Positions 43,251 through 54,783 of a stretch of 64,000 nucleotides of DNA are shown here, in pieces; the first letter of the stretch is position 1; each line of letters starts with the position of its first letter. Made by a program: the position numbers and the translations under genes. The stretch comes from Cristatella mucedo (Eukaryota > Bryozoa > Phylactolaemata > Cristatellidae): assembly GCA_009760855.2 (NCBI GenBank), contig WPIO01000003.1, positions 13,073,501 through 13,137,500 of the forward strand, in the 5' to 3' direction. The notes under the pieces are model-generated. The model was not told the origin of the DNA, searched no databases, and worked only from the letters and a program-made list of their open reading frames with translations.

Positions 43251-44840
43251 CACAAATTACCTGTGGTTTACTTTAGGCATATTAACAAGTGACCTGAAAA
43301 TAGCCTCTATGAACTCTAATATAAGCCTCTCTTGAAACAGGCTGCGATACAACACACCGAGGAAATACTTTCTTAGAATGGCGAAGTAAACCTAAGCGTT
43401 TCTGAAGGAGATAGTTAGGTATGAGGATAGAGGGCTAGTAATCTTCTAAGACAGGAGGGAGATGAACTTGCAGATCAGGACAGCGTGGCAGTGGCTGGAG
43501 CGGGTGCAAGATGAGGAAGAGAAAGGAGCTGAGATGATGAATACTGTAGGGAGGATTGAAGATTCATGTACTATTGAGAATCTGACTACGTCATTCTGCT
43601 TTTTTAACCTTGCAATTGGCATTTTGTTTTAGCCATTTGAATATCTGTGGAAAACTATGGATACCTTGGCGAGGGCGAACGTTATGCTTTGTCGCAAGAG
43701 AAAACTCCTCAACATTTTTAATCGGCGTCGTATTCTCGCATTCCACCACTGAGGGTTGATCAAATGGGGGATCAGGCAGAAATGCCGAAATATTACCAGC
43801 AGCTTTAATTTCAAGATCTTTCAGGTTTTGCAACTAGCAGAGGATTTCGTCATACCGAAGGGTATATATACCGTGCACACGTGGAAATTGGCATGTGATA
43901 ATATGCGCATATATAGGCAATAGGCAGGAGTGATATTGTCTAAGGGTCTCTTATAGAGAGTGTTATTTGACTCGAGTGAGCCCATGCCAATGAGCCACGA
44001 GAGAAAATGAATCAGCAAAAGAGCAAATTAGGCACCCGGGCAACAGTTTAGTCATTAAAGTGAATTTTAAAATCACGTAGCACAAGGAAGGGATTGGGTG
44101 AGAGAATGTAAATCAAATAAGAAAAAAAAATCTAAAATTAAGCAAGTTTTGGACACTGGGAATGATAGATGGCCAATGGTGGCTTATGGTTGGAGCTCAG
44201 TACTAAGCGTCAGACGACCGAAACTCAGAATTTATTCAGAGACAGACAGAACTATTAGACAATCATTAAACAGGTCTCTGCTGTCTCGTATATTCCGAGT
44301 TTAATGGTTGTCAGAATTTTAAAGCTACGAGAATTCGGCACGGCTCGAAAAGCGTGATTTGCGGAGCTCGGCGAGTCTGCAGAAGAGTTTTTGCTTTTTA
44401 TTATTGCGGCTATTAGTAATTTGTAGGCTTTCAATCAACTGGCGATAAAATCAGAAGAGTGGTAGAAAAATCATAATGGAACAGAAATACCACACAAACG
44501 TCACCTTAACGTAGTAGTTTATATTGCATCAAAAGAAGTCATTTAACATTTTGTCCCAAGTTGAATGGAATCGATCTAAAAGTAAAACTGTTAGTTTATT
44601 TACAGAAAAAGAAATATGCAGGGTTGAAAGTAAAATATGTCGACCGTCGAGAGCTTTTTATAGAGTAGCACATACGATGCTGTCGCTACGAATGAAAGAA
44701 TAACAGCTTCCAACCCATGCGTGCTTGCTTTCATGGAAGCATGACCAACACGAGTGGATGACTATGCATATGGCCACACCTAAACTCGACAGGAAATGCT
44801 CAAGAGCCTCACTTTGACTGCAATAGTAGAAAATATTACT
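43250..44840. other. Region with no recognised element besides one candidate exon
   Basis: A plus-strand open frame at 44098-44304 (basic, Ser-rich) has no recognisable domain. The motif GAATTCGGCACG at 44331 is noted elsewhere as a curiosity. Confidence 0.4.
43665..43833 (-). CDS. Candidate exon of unknown protein
   Basis: On the minus strand, after TCCTCTGCTAG, 56 codons are open (LQNLKDLEIKAAGNISAFLP, then DPPFDQPSVVECENTTPIKN) before a GTATCC donor in phase 1. The frame also stays open for about 22 codons past it, to a stop. The peptide looks real, but the phase does not fit between the exons at 46033 and 40661. It may be an alternative terminal exon or belong to another gene. Confidence 0.25.
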
Positions 44841-44848
44841 ATCTAGGA

Positions 44849-45034
44849 CAGTGGTTGGTTCTCAACCTTCCTAATGCCACGACCCTTTAATGCAGTTCTT
44901 CATGTTGTGGCCACCCCAAAAATAAATTGTGTTCGAAATGTGGAACTACATGTTCTCCGATAGTCTTAGGCGACCACAGTGAAAGAGTCGTTCGACCCCC
45001 AAACGGGTCGCGACCCACAGGTTAATAACAGCTG
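44849..45034. mobile_element. SPIN-like non-autonomous hAT transposon
   Basis: The 186-bp element begins CAGTGGTTGGTTCTCAACC and ends GGTTAATAACAGCTG, with internal TCCTAATGCCACGACCCTTT, TCTTAGGCGACCAC and GGGTCGCGACCCACAGGTT. These are the diagnostic segments of the SPACE INVADERS (SPIN) hAT family as I remember it. An 8-bp target duplication ATCTAGGA flanks it exactly (44841-44848 and 45035-45042), which is the hAT hallmark. It has no coding capacity. The family name is from memory and needs an alignment. Confidence 0.85.
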
Positions 45035-45249
45035 ATCTAGGACCATTGGGAACAACGATTGGACTGGCAGAGCAGGTATAGCATGCGTTATAGGCAGGCG
45101 TGGTTCAAATAATTCTTTTCCGATCGATTTTATTCGCGTCTTTTCGGGGTCAGGTCTCAGCCACCAGAGCAGTCACCCGCGGAGCCCCGTAAGTGCTCGT
45201 TCTTGATCATTTGCTCTTCTCCATTTATAATCAACCTTTGGAGAAAGCA

Positions 45250-45460
45250 ATTCGGCATATCGAATAGGCTAGCAACTTTATGCTGACGAAGGTTTGTCGT
45301 TTAAACTGAATACAATCTGCTGCAGCGACCGATAAACTGAATGGATGCCTTGCAGACATTCGATCTTGGGTGTCGGCTAATTTCCTTTAACCATACGACG
45401 ATAAAACGTAACTGCTACTTATAGAACACCACAAGCGTGTGGCTAGGCTAGAAGAATTTG
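45250..45460 (+). mobile_element. LINE reverse-transcriptase fragment
   Basis: Plus-strand frames give YADEGLSFKLN, corresponding to the YADD motif with the second Asp changed. DKLNGCLADIRSWVSANFL follows, the usual segment after YADD in these LINEs. Stops and frame changes show decay. Confidence 0.7.
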
Positions 45461-46032
45461 CTCTTCTAATAAGTGATGCTATTGTGCGGCTGTCACCACG
45501 TGCTTGGAATTTTATGTGTCGTCTTTTTTCAACTTGTGTATAGCCGTAGCCGAGGGGCTTGTGCGAGTACTTTACAGGCAGGCATGTATTGTGCTTCGCA
45601 GCAGAATGATTGGCGAAGCAAAGCTGAGTGAAAGTACGCAAGGACTTGGCTGGCAAAGACTCTTTGCATTAGGAGTAAGGATAGAGTAGGGCCTTGCGTG
45701 TCAGCCTGCCACAAAACGTCAGCTGTTAAGTTACTCGTTGACTACGGCAATATTTTTAATTGTTGATTGCTGCAATATTCATCATCCTAAGCGCAATTGG
45801 TGTGACCTATAAATCCTCCGACGTGGAGCCTCGACGTGGAGCCAAAATGCTGCTCTTTCCTTTAGCTTGCACTGTCTCTCACAGCGACTCTCAGTATCTT
45901 TCTTTTGAGGGCGAAGCTAGGCATCAGGACTCACATACAGAATTGAGCTTGGTAAGATGGAACTGAAAGCGACAAGGATAGAATGGCCCTTAGAAAAAAA
46001 CATTTCTAGCGGCCCATCCTGCAAGTACTTAC

Positions 46033-46203
46033 AGTTATTTCGTGGCGGTAGAGGTCATTGATTGTTATATGCTTACTCCGAAAGTAAACAGTATGATATT
46101 CGGCCGTCGTTATTTTTTCAACGGTTGCGTACGTGTAAGTCGTCTTTGAAGGACTTTCTTCGACATATACAACAGCTTCACCAATTTCTGGACCACAGTC
46201 AAT
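46033..46203 (-). CDS. Tudor-like domain exon (first Tudor unit, predicted)
   Basis: On the minus strand, after TTTTTTCCTTAG, 57 phase-0 codons read IDCGPEIGEAVVYVEESPSK, then TTYTYATVEKITTAEYHTVY and FRSKHITINDLYRHEIT, ending at GTAAGTAC. The G..VVY...S..Y.YATV..I....Y.V.F pattern fits a Tudor barrel. Joined to the exon at 40661-40780, the order matches two adjacent Tudor units as in SETDB1. Splice signals are strong on both sides. Function as a reader of methylated histones would be inference from the fold. Confidence 0.5.
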
Positions 46204-46502
46204 CTAAGGAAAAAATGTTATGAGTAGCTATTGAAATTTTAGTTTTCATGCCCTCCGACACAACATCGTATGCTAGATTTGCATTTAACGTCGCCTAAAC
46301 AATGCGTGAAATGAGCAGCACTTGCTGGTAGCAACCAGATGCACGTTGAGGTACACTTTATGCAAGTAGTAAGTACAACTAAGTAGACTACATATTTTAC
46401 GACTAACTACATAAAATGAAGCGTGAAAAGAGCTCTTAGTGTACTTGAAACGCTCAAGCAACTAACGGATACAATCCAGCTGCTAACGAACACGATCATC
46501 CT

Positions 46503-46558
46503 ACACACACACACACACACACACGCACGCACGCACACACACACACACACATATATAT
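46503..46558 (+). repeat. CA microsatellite
   Basis: A run of AC units with CACG interruptions ends in a short AT run. It lies about 300 bp upstream (on the minus strand) of the Tudor exon at 46033-46203. Confidence 0.95.
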
Positions 46559-47239
46559 GTAAGCTGTTACAAGTCTTCGGAAATTCTTCAGCTTCTGAAA
46601 TGATGCTATAGGAAGATTTGCGCACCTCCGGTGTAGCTGCTGGTCTTTCCGAGGAGGCCATCATCAGCGAATTACGAGTTTATTGTGTGGACAGCAAGAG
46701 ACCTAAAATTGAAAGGAGCATCGTCCTTACACTGAAGATTTACATTTGTACGCAAGTCAATCACAAAATATGCTCGCTCACAATACTTTTTTTGCAGATC
46801 TGCCTAAAACAACACAGGAGAACGACAGGCACTCACTGGTAGAGTACAACTAGCAGCAGTAAATCGGTAGGATGGTCGTGCTACAAAAAACGCGAAAGTG
46901 GGCTTGCAAGATGACGAAGATCGATGCGGCTAGCTTTAGTGTACTTGATGAGAGTATGCAAGTGTCTGTAGATTCCAGCACGGAGAGACACCCTTATCCT
47001 ACCTTTCGTCCGTAGGCGGTCTGAACAGCAATGAAAGGGATAAAACGCTAGCATCTAGAAGCTAAGTTACTCAATCATTTAACGAAAGTCATTAATTAGT
47101 AAACGCCTTTTGACAAAGCGAAACTTTGTGTTATAATTATCATCGTTGATTTTTTCAGTGATTTCAAGGGCTTGCATTACATTAAAATAAAGATAGCCAT
47201 GAGCAATGCATATTTGAGGCAAAGAGTAAATATAAATAA

Positions 47240-47303
47240 ATATAATTCATTTTTATAGCGCCACAAGAGAGCTTTAACTCTATTCAGGCGCTTCAGATAG
47301 AAG
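47240..47303 (-). mobile_element. SINE family b, 3-prime fragment
   Basis: The stretch is the reverse complement of the tail: TATAATTCATTTTTATAGCG, then AGAGAGCTTTAACTCTATTC and AGGCGCTTC. Confidence 0.6.
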
Positions 47304-47399
47304 CCATCAGTAAACTGTACTTAAGCCCCTTCCCACCCTTGTCTAGGCGGGGCACTACAGTTATACAATTTGGAAACAAGAAGTTAGGGAGCGAGGTAC

Positions 47400-48389
47400 C
47401 TAGGCAAAGTGAACGCACATAATGACTGCCAGTTTGTGGTAATCTTGCTTTACTTCGGCCGGCTGATCACCCCAACCGTCCAGGTACAGTGACAAAACAT
47501 GATTTAACGGCATCGTAATCTTGAGCCTTGCTACAGCCTTCTCTAACGTTAGAAGCCAAGGTATAAAGTGCCCTCCGCCGTTAACCATTTTGTCCGTTAG
47601 TATGGCGTCCCATATTGGCCATAGAAGGTCTGGTACTGAGAAGGTCTGGTTCTGACGTCGATATACATGAACCCGTAATGCCACGGAGTAAGAATGATTC
47701 CACATTCTTCATTCCTACTCTAGTTGCAGGTCCCTTGCTGTCAACACAATAGACTCGTAATTCCTTAATGATGGCTTACTAACAAAGAGCAGTAGCTACA
47801 GTTCAGAGAAGCACATCTTCCTGTTTCATTACAGCGGTAGCTGTATGGTGTTCGAAGATTTGCAGTCCTACAGAACGACTGTATGAGTTAGCAGCTGAAT
47901 CTCTAGAAGAGTGCTCCAGCCCATCGTATACCAACGCGTGAACAGCTTTTACTCGAGAAATTCCATATGTCATGTAGAAGTTCCGGTGATAACCATGCCA
48001 GTCTTTTAAGCCTAGATTAAGCCACTGGCGAATTTTATGCGGGCTAAGAACTCTTGCCAAGCTTACTATGCCTGCTATCAAACACGATTTCACATTGGTG
48101 TACGAATTAACAAGCGACGACATCTACCAAAAGGCATAATTGCAAGTGCTTTCGGGATGGGTCGATGGAAACGCTTTAAGCGGGCCTTTGATCCTCGTTG
48201 TCTTCACTTCCACATTTGCAAGCTTAATTCTGCACACGAGTCCTGATACCTTGTTTAGCTCTCCCAAGAATATTTTTTTCCGTTCGCTTAAAACGTCTCG
48301 CTTACCTAAGTGACTCATTGCCTCCCAAGACTTTACCATGATGCGTTTGGCACTTTGACTAGGGTCGTTAAGCTGTGCACGTAACCAAT
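47400..48389 (-). mobile_element. Unclassified interspersed coding repeat, copy 2
   Basis: The minus strand carries three successive open frames that read as pieces of one broken coding unit. At 48389-48124 is RIMVKSWEAMSHLGKRDVLS. At 48123-47803 is LKDWHGYHRNFYMTYGISRV. At 47705-47400 is LLWPIWDAILTDKMVNGGGH, then GWGDQPAEVKQDYHKL. The last two match copy 1 (36130-36980) closely at DNA level. I do not recognise the family. The first segment also has splice-like borders (48250-48389), so it might instead be a cellular exon. Confidence 0.6.
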
Positions 48390-48689
48390 CTTAAAGCAGG
48401 ATTGTACCATGCTATCAGATCATATTCGCTATAAGCCAATATATGTCGTTTAAGGGTGTCATCACAATCTTAGCTGTCAGGCGTTTTAGTCGAAACCGAA
48501 AAGTATCTGTTCCTCAAGACACGTTCTTTTTCAATGTGAGTAGTCACGCAGTAAGGGCGCATTGGAAAAAATGCATTTATAATATCGCCTGTCAGCTGAG
48601 CTGTATCATTCGCTTCCATTTTGCATTAGGTTCACAAAATTATATTCAATTCTGCTATAGGACTACGAAAACATTGATTTATTGTTCTA

Positions 48690-49255
48690 TGTTTACGGGA
48701 TTGTACCTGAAGCAGCACGTTAGCCACTACATGCAAGAGCCATTTTTAATCTTTTTACGAAAAAGATGGCGACCAGGAACGCTTGATGGAGCTCAACTTG
48801 ATTACAAGGAGTAACACAAAGTGCCTGAAATACTGACTAGGCAGAACTATATCGTACAAAAAGAATAATCAAGCCTTAGTTCTTCCACACATATCAAGAA
48901 GAATCTGCCACCATTGAATAAAAATGCGAAACAGAGCCAACAAGAGTTGATAACCGAGCTTAGCATGATGCTTGAGCAGAAAGAAATTAAGCTACGCCAA
49001 ATTAGAGAAGGTCTAGGCAGGTGGAAAAACGAGCAGCAAGATTCGACACCAAATGATCAGCACATATTGGAGGAGTCAAATGAAAGCTTACAGAAACTCA
49101 GAGGATCTCCGAACGACCGCAGCAAATTTGGGGAAATGAAGCTGGAGAGGTACTTTGTAAAATACCTTGCCTGGGGCTCGCTCTATCCAATGTCGCCAGA
49201 AAAGGCGGCAGGAGGCATGACACTGGCTCTCAAGTCAATGCATTTATTAACATAA
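48690..49255 (+). CDS. Two adjacent unassigned plus-strand open frames
   Basis: The frame ending at 48814 includes YLKQHVSHYMQEPFLIFLRK. The frame at 48914-49255 begins with a likely coiled coil (SQQELITELSMMLEQKEIKL and onward). Both look protein-like. They cannot be joined by phase with the sites I can see, and no family is certain. They may be exons of a plus-strand gene or transposon pieces. Confidence 0.2.
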
Positions 49256-49498
49256 TGCAAAAACTTGAAACAAATTAACAATCATATAATAAAATTATAA
49301 AGAGACATTAATAATATGTCGTCCAACAATTGTTCGAATGCAGCCCTTTTCGTAAGCCCAAGAAGCGAAGGCCTTTTCGATGGCGAGAGAGAATTCGCCT
49401 TTGATTTTACCAAGCGTATCCCTGTACGCCCATGTTACTAAGGCTCTGAAAAACTCGATCTCGCCAGATCTGCATCTGTAGTGATATGTAGTTATCGA

Positions 49499-49600
49499 AG
49501 GCCGTGATAGCCCAGGGGTTAAGGTGTTCGGTCTTCCCAGCGAGGTCTCGGGTTGGGATCCTGCAGTGGGCGATCCTTTTTTGCAAACTGCAAGTGGAAT
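49499..49600 (+). mobile_element. SINE family a, 5-prime fragment
   Basis: The copy has GGCCGTGATAGCCCAGGGGT, TTAAGGTGTTCGGTCTTCCC, then GATCCTGCAGTGGGCGATCC, ending soon after. Confidence 0.7.
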
Positions 49601-50223
49601 TGAAGCTGCGAGTGAAGCGGAACATTAAAAGAAAAGAATAAGGTACCCCAAAACAGAAAGGAGGCATTCAATGCGTGGGAACATATCTGACGGGGACCCT
49701 ATAAAAGTTCCCAGGTTTCAAATTTTGTAAATCCGCACATGGAATATACATCAAATACAGCTTCGCTGAGCCAGACTAGCAGCGCTGATAATTCTCTGGA
49801 AGAGGATAGCTAGTAACTTGAGAATTGTTCAAATTGAAACTCTGAATGAAACTAAGTTGTGAATAATTTGTATAAATGCTCAGTAACTTGCTCGTGTTAC
49901 ATAAGAAATGTTGATTTTAGCGTTAATCATTTCTAATAGGGTAACGTTTTTGGCGAAACGTCATGCCGTTAAACAACTCGGAGACGGTCTTATGCTCCAC
50001 CCACCTAATGAGTTTGGCTTGCGTGGGAGAGCAGGTGACCCTCCGAAGCCCGCGAACGTGACTTGTGACCGAGCCCATATCATGGAGCGAAATTATGCTT
50101 CTATAGTAGGACATTTCCTAATTGGCTCCTAGCTCACTATTCTGTCTGGCTAGTCACTCCATTCCGATAGCCCTTTTGATTGTTTCACATGTGCCTTTAA
50201 ATATAAAATCCACGAACTAGGTG

Positions 50224-50413
50224 GAGATAGCCGTGATGGCACACTAGGTAAGGCGGTTGCTTTCACGACCTCGGTCCCGAGGTCGTGGGTTCGAATCCTG
50301 TGGTGGGCGATCCTTTATCGCCACTGCAAGCGGTGGCAATAGCCGTGAAGGCTCTTCGGTCGCTATACAAAAAGGGGCTGTTTAATCAGCTAGGATTTAT
50401 TATTATTATTATA
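50224..50413 (+). mobile_element. SINE family a, full-length copy
   Basis: This is the best reference copy: GATAGCCGTGATGGCACACT, AGGTAAGGCGGTTGC (A-box-like), GGTCGTGGGTTCGAATCCTG (B-box), GTGGGCGATCCTTTATCGCC, AAGGCTCTTCGGTCGCTATA, TAATCAGCTAGGATTTATT and an ATT tail. An 11-bp inverted repeat (CACGACCTCGG) lies in the middle at 50264-50287. Confidence 0.9.
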
Positions 50414-51349
50414 AGCCGTGGTCTAGAATCAAAGAGAAGTGCGAAATCTTATTGTTTATTGCTTGTATGGGCGTGACTACGCCACGTCATTCCACCACAG
50501 CCGGACTCACACCGCTCCGCCTGGCCTACAGGCGAGCATACCGGCTCATTAGGCGGTGCAGTTGGACAGTATCGGCTGACTAAGCTGAATTTAAATGCAA
50601 CAGATCAACTGTGGGCGCCTGACCCGCTAGTCCTGCAGCAAGGAACTTTCTACCTGTGCGTCGGCCTGTACCTATCCACTATCTCTCTCCCTCTCTCTCT
50701 TCTCACCGGGAGCTCCGGAGCTGCTTCTACGACGGCTACTACATCCGTGTGTACGCTCGCACGCTTGTGTCGCCTTCGTTTAATGGAATACAGCCGTCGT
50801 CGTCAGTACGACAACCGACTTGTGGGGCTTCGCTCTTCGTCGCGCCGCCATCGTGTGCCCACGAGCCCCAACACTTGTATGTGGACTCGGAAGGACCAGA
50901 TCCTAAATGTCTAATTTGCTACTCGGACACGTCAGCAATGCAGTCGAGTCTCCTAACTTTTACCTGACAGGCGAAGTCTAAAAGCTCGCACTGCGAAATT
51001 CCTTCTTTGCAGGTCTTTCTGCCTTTGCAATTAGACATTTTTAAAGATGTGATGGGTAGTCAGCAAATATTCCTTAAGGCAGTCAGCTTGATTCAGCTGA
51101 GTGACTTCAGTATCTGCGTGCCAATGGGCTCTGGAGTTGGGCGGCCAAACGGCTATACGTTCCCTGGTGTCCTGGTGAAGGTAGCTGGCCTGTGTTGGAA
51201 TTCGAGGTTCGTTCAAAATGCACTTTACCCTGTAGTTGAGGTGTGCAGGTATAAATTCGTTTTCGTGGATCAACAACACGTCATCCTTCTTTAGAGCATA
51301 TTTTACATGTTTTTGCGGCTGTGTGGGTGGATGCTAGACAGCAACGAGT

Positions 51350-51412
51350 ATATGATATGACATATGGTATGATATATATTATATGATATGTGGTAGGATA
51401 TATATGATATGA
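51350..51412 (+). repeat. AT-rich tandem repeat
   Basis: Degenerate units of ATATGATATG type lie in succession. Confidence 0.85.
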
Positions 51413-51901
51413 ACAGGACGAGCTGTCAGTATAGCAGCCACGGAGATCTAAATCTCATTTTAGGAAAATTATGTACGCTGGAAACCATAGTGACCATAAC
51501 CGCAGTAGCCATAATTAATAGCTATAAGCACAAACCATTTCCTCCAACTTGCAGAATAAGATTAAAAGAAACTTTAGCTCTTATGCAATCAGGTGTTTTT
51601 ATGTGTCTTAATTTATGAAGGTTTATCAGACAGCAAGATACCTGCATGATAAGGTAGATATAGGGTCTAAAAAATATGCTTACAACAGAAGCTTACAGTA
51701 AGCTTTGAATACTTTGCAAAACTTGGCCTAGACATTAGATCGTTACTCTTTTCTATACCCAGTGTCAGGTAGCCCCAGGAGGGTAGCGCGTTTTATTAGA
51801 TATCCACTCACAGTAAGCGGCCTTGAGAGACCAATGCTCTCCACCCATATGTGCTAAGAAAGACGTAAAATTGCTTCGAATGGCCATATTGTCATTATTT
51901 T

Positions 51902-52086
51902 GGTGAGCCGTGATGGCACACTAGGTAAGCCGGTTGCTTTCATGACCTCGTTCCCAAGGTCGTGGGTTCGATTCCTGTGGTAGGCGATCCTTTATCGCCA
52001 CTGCAAGCGGTGGTAATAGCCTTAAAGGCTCTTCTGTTGCTACACAAAAAGAGGCTGTTGAATCAGCTAGGATTTATTTTTTATTA
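51902..52086 (+). mobile_element. SINE family a, full-length copy
   Basis: The copy is about 90 percent identical by eye to the one at 50224 over its full length, ending TGAATCAGCTAGGATTTATT. The close similarity suggests recent activity of the family. Confidence 0.9.
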
Positions 52087-52553
52087 TCTGTTACATTTGG
52101 TCATATTCGAAAATAGTGATTTTTGCGTTGCCCACAAAAAATCAATCCAGAGACTAAATCGGATATCTGCATCTTCATCTTCCATGTGAGCAGGGAGAAG
52201 CACCGTCCTTGTCGAACTTGGGCTGACGCCAACGCTCCCTTTTCCACTGTGGGATTTATATCATAAACGGGTAGCCTTGCTTTTTAAGTAATCTGAATAT
52301 CCTCAGAGATGTCCTTTTAAGCACGTAATTTCTTGGCAATTTTTTCCCGGTCAGAGTAGTTTCTTTTGGCACGTGTTCTGCATTAATGACTCCTGAACAT
52401 ACTACTGGCACAGAAAAGGCGAAACAAATAACACTGCAAATATGTTGATAAATATATTGGACAGTTTTGAAGCATAGGTGGAAGACAGCTAAGTAATGCT
52501 GCTGATATCCAATTAAATTCGCTGTCTTTAAAGTAGGGACAACGAAATCCTAC

Positions 52554-52630
52554 CTCATCCGAACCCAGGCATCGCGACCAAATTTGATTATGAAATCTCC
52601 GGATTCGTAAAGCTCAAAGACCGGGAAATA
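52554..52630 (-). CDS. Candidate exon on the minus strand
   Basis: After CATGCGTAG the minus strand reads 25 codons, YFPVFELYESGDFIIKFGRD then AWVRM, before GTAGGAT. Its phase-0 start fits the candidate exon at 54737-54783 upstream. It ends two bases into a codon, and no matching downstream exon was found. The peptide looks structured (beta-rich) but is unassigned. Confidence 0.3.
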
Positions 52631-53098
52631 CTACGCATGAAACGTAGGATGGCCGCCGACTAGAGCCTCCGTTAAGGAAGAGATGTCGCAGCAACAGCTG
52701 CTGGGAAGTACTCCAAGAAACCAAGCACAATATTAAACACGAAGCTGCTGTCTAAGATTCTTACTCCAACGTGCAGTTTTTTTTATCACATTAGCAGTCA
52801 ACGGCATACCCATAATCTCACTACTACTTACAAATTCCTTTGGAATTAGTTTCGGCATTCGAAGTGTGGCCGCTTTGCAAGACCAGTACGATACCACCGT
52901 ACAGTGGCCTTGTGGAAGCTCACGTCACGCGAAAGTTCGGTGCAGCAGCGTCTGCCAAGCCACTCATTATTTAGTGCCCTCTTTTCGGCCCAAGCTTACC
53001 TTGGCTCCAGCAGCACGCACACTCCAATGACGAGGTATCTGACGAGGGAGACATTTATTAATCTCCAAGTTCACTATGTTCTGAAATGCTGGTGAAAA

Positions 53099-53280
53099 AA
53101 ATGCTAGCTGATTCAACAGCCTCTATTGTATAGCGACAGAAGAGCCTTTACGGCCACCACCACCGCTTGCCGAAGCGTTAAAGGATCGCCCACCACAGGA
53201 TTATTTGAACTCACGACATCGGGGGAGGGGAGCCAAGGTCGTGAAAAGTAACCACCTTACATATTGAGCCATCACGGCAC
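53099..53280 (-). mobile_element. SINE family a
   Basis: The copy reads in reverse: GCTAGCTGATTCAACAGCCT, AGAAGAGCCTTTACGGCCAC, AAAGGATCGCCCACCACAGG, then the B-box region and GAGCCATCACGGCAC. Confidence 0.85.
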
Positions 53281-54736
53281 GCAAATTTAATGTGTGCCGA
53301 CTGAGGAGCTGAAACATAAGAGAGCATAGAAAAGTCGAGAACTTTATTAAAAGATAGCTGGATGCGTGACCTGAGCACAAACCAATAATCAATTCAATTC
53401 CTGACACAAATCTGGAAACATTTCAAAAGACCTTATGCAGAAATTAGGTTATTACGCAAAAATTGAAGAAATGGCACGAGAAACTAGCTTCCATCGACAA
53501 AGGCATCTCACTGAATCGTCAAGTTTTAAGCATGCAAAGCCCGAAGGCTGTGAATGTCAAAAATACGTTACCAAACCACTAAGATCTCACATGCTGCGAC
53601 ACTTTCCCTGTTGCTGAGAACAAGCTGAAGTAAAAAAACTGCTTGGCTATCAACGATGCTAACCTGAAAGATTTTCTTTTTTCGTACTCCGAGATCGGCG
53701 CGACATGGCGCGATGGATTAACCCAAAGACCAACGTGCCTATTTCGATCTAAAGTCTGTCGCGGCACGTAATGAAAAACCAGTTGGCACTCAGGTTCTCT
53801 GCTCAGCTAGTGCCCAAGTAGCATGTGGCGACGGTAACTATCGCCAGCAAGATAGCAATGCCAGCTTCATCTAAGACATTTTACTTTCTTTATATTCCTT
53901 GCACTAAAAATGGCTTTCTTCACACTGTTAGTGATTTCGCTATTAACATTTATCGACCCCATCGTATTGCATGACATCTGATCTTATACAGATTTCATTC
54001 TCGGCGAATGTGTTTTCTTAGCATCCAAAAGAGCTTGCGAATCAAGAAACCGTAAGTATATTTGCTGTCAGCAGCAAACTCATGTCTCCTGCCCGTATAA
54101 TTTAACGATCTACCAAGCATGCATCCTTAAGGCAATACTATAACACGACACATACCTTTGATAAAAAAAAATACAGCTGGTCCTTCCCACTCTGAAACCC
54201 TTAGATTTGCAGCTGAAATAAAGAAAGAAATGATTGCACAAACGAGACTTAAAAGGTCACAAAAAGTGTCATTATTATTAAATTTGACTGTTTTTTATGT
54301 TTGTCAAAGAACAACACCCTGCCTTTAAAAACGTCGCGGTTGCTGCTTCTCTTGAAGCGATTTTTTAAGCACTTGGGTTGAGATTTGGTTCTCTTAGAAT
54401 GGTATGCAAAAGACTAGCTATTACTACTTCTACACTTTTAAAACTTCAAAGGGTTGTTCGATCTTCAATTTTGGTATGCTAACATCTTAAAGCGCGAGCC
54501 CCACAGCCACTTAGGCCTACAGCCACTAACGACTTAGCTGGACTACTACCGCATAGCGTGAGCCCTACGGCCAAAACTGTGTGGCCCATCACGACTACTA
54601 TTGCGCTCGTAAGAAGTGAGCAACAACGAATTGCGCCCTCGCAGTAGCGGGACGTCCGGGTGCTTGCTTGTTTTCCTGGACTGAGTAGACCGATATCATG
54701 CGGGCAGCGCTCGGTTCGAGTGACATATATTCTTAC

Positions 54737-54783
54737 CACATTTTTAGGCTCATGCAAATCTGCTGGTTTACGTCTCTTGGCCT
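54737..54783 (-). CDS. Candidate small exon on the minus strand
   Basis: After ATTGCTTTTGGCAG there are two bases of a split codon and 15 codons (AKRRKPADLHEPKNV) before the strong donor GTAAGAAT. The phase fits the exon at 52554-52630. The call rests only on splice signals and open frame. Confidence 0.3.

Noticed and set aside
44331-44342. GAATTCGGCACG, like the EcoRI adaptor used in cDNA libraries
   Set aside because: Only 12 bases match, the flanks continue as ordinary genomic sequence, and there is no vector sequence. It is probably chance.
50224-50413. True tRNA gene, because of A- and B-box-like sequences with GGTTCGAATCC
   Set aside because: No full cloverleaf with acceptor stem is seen, and the same unit with a long non-tRNA tail recurs many times, so these are SINEs.
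51228-51342. Minus-strand exon-like frame (KKDDVLLIHENEFIPAHLNY) with acceptor and donor
   Set aside because: The phase does not fit the neighbouring candidate exons, and the pattern also resembles the end of a retroelement integrase. The evidence is too ambiguous to annotate.
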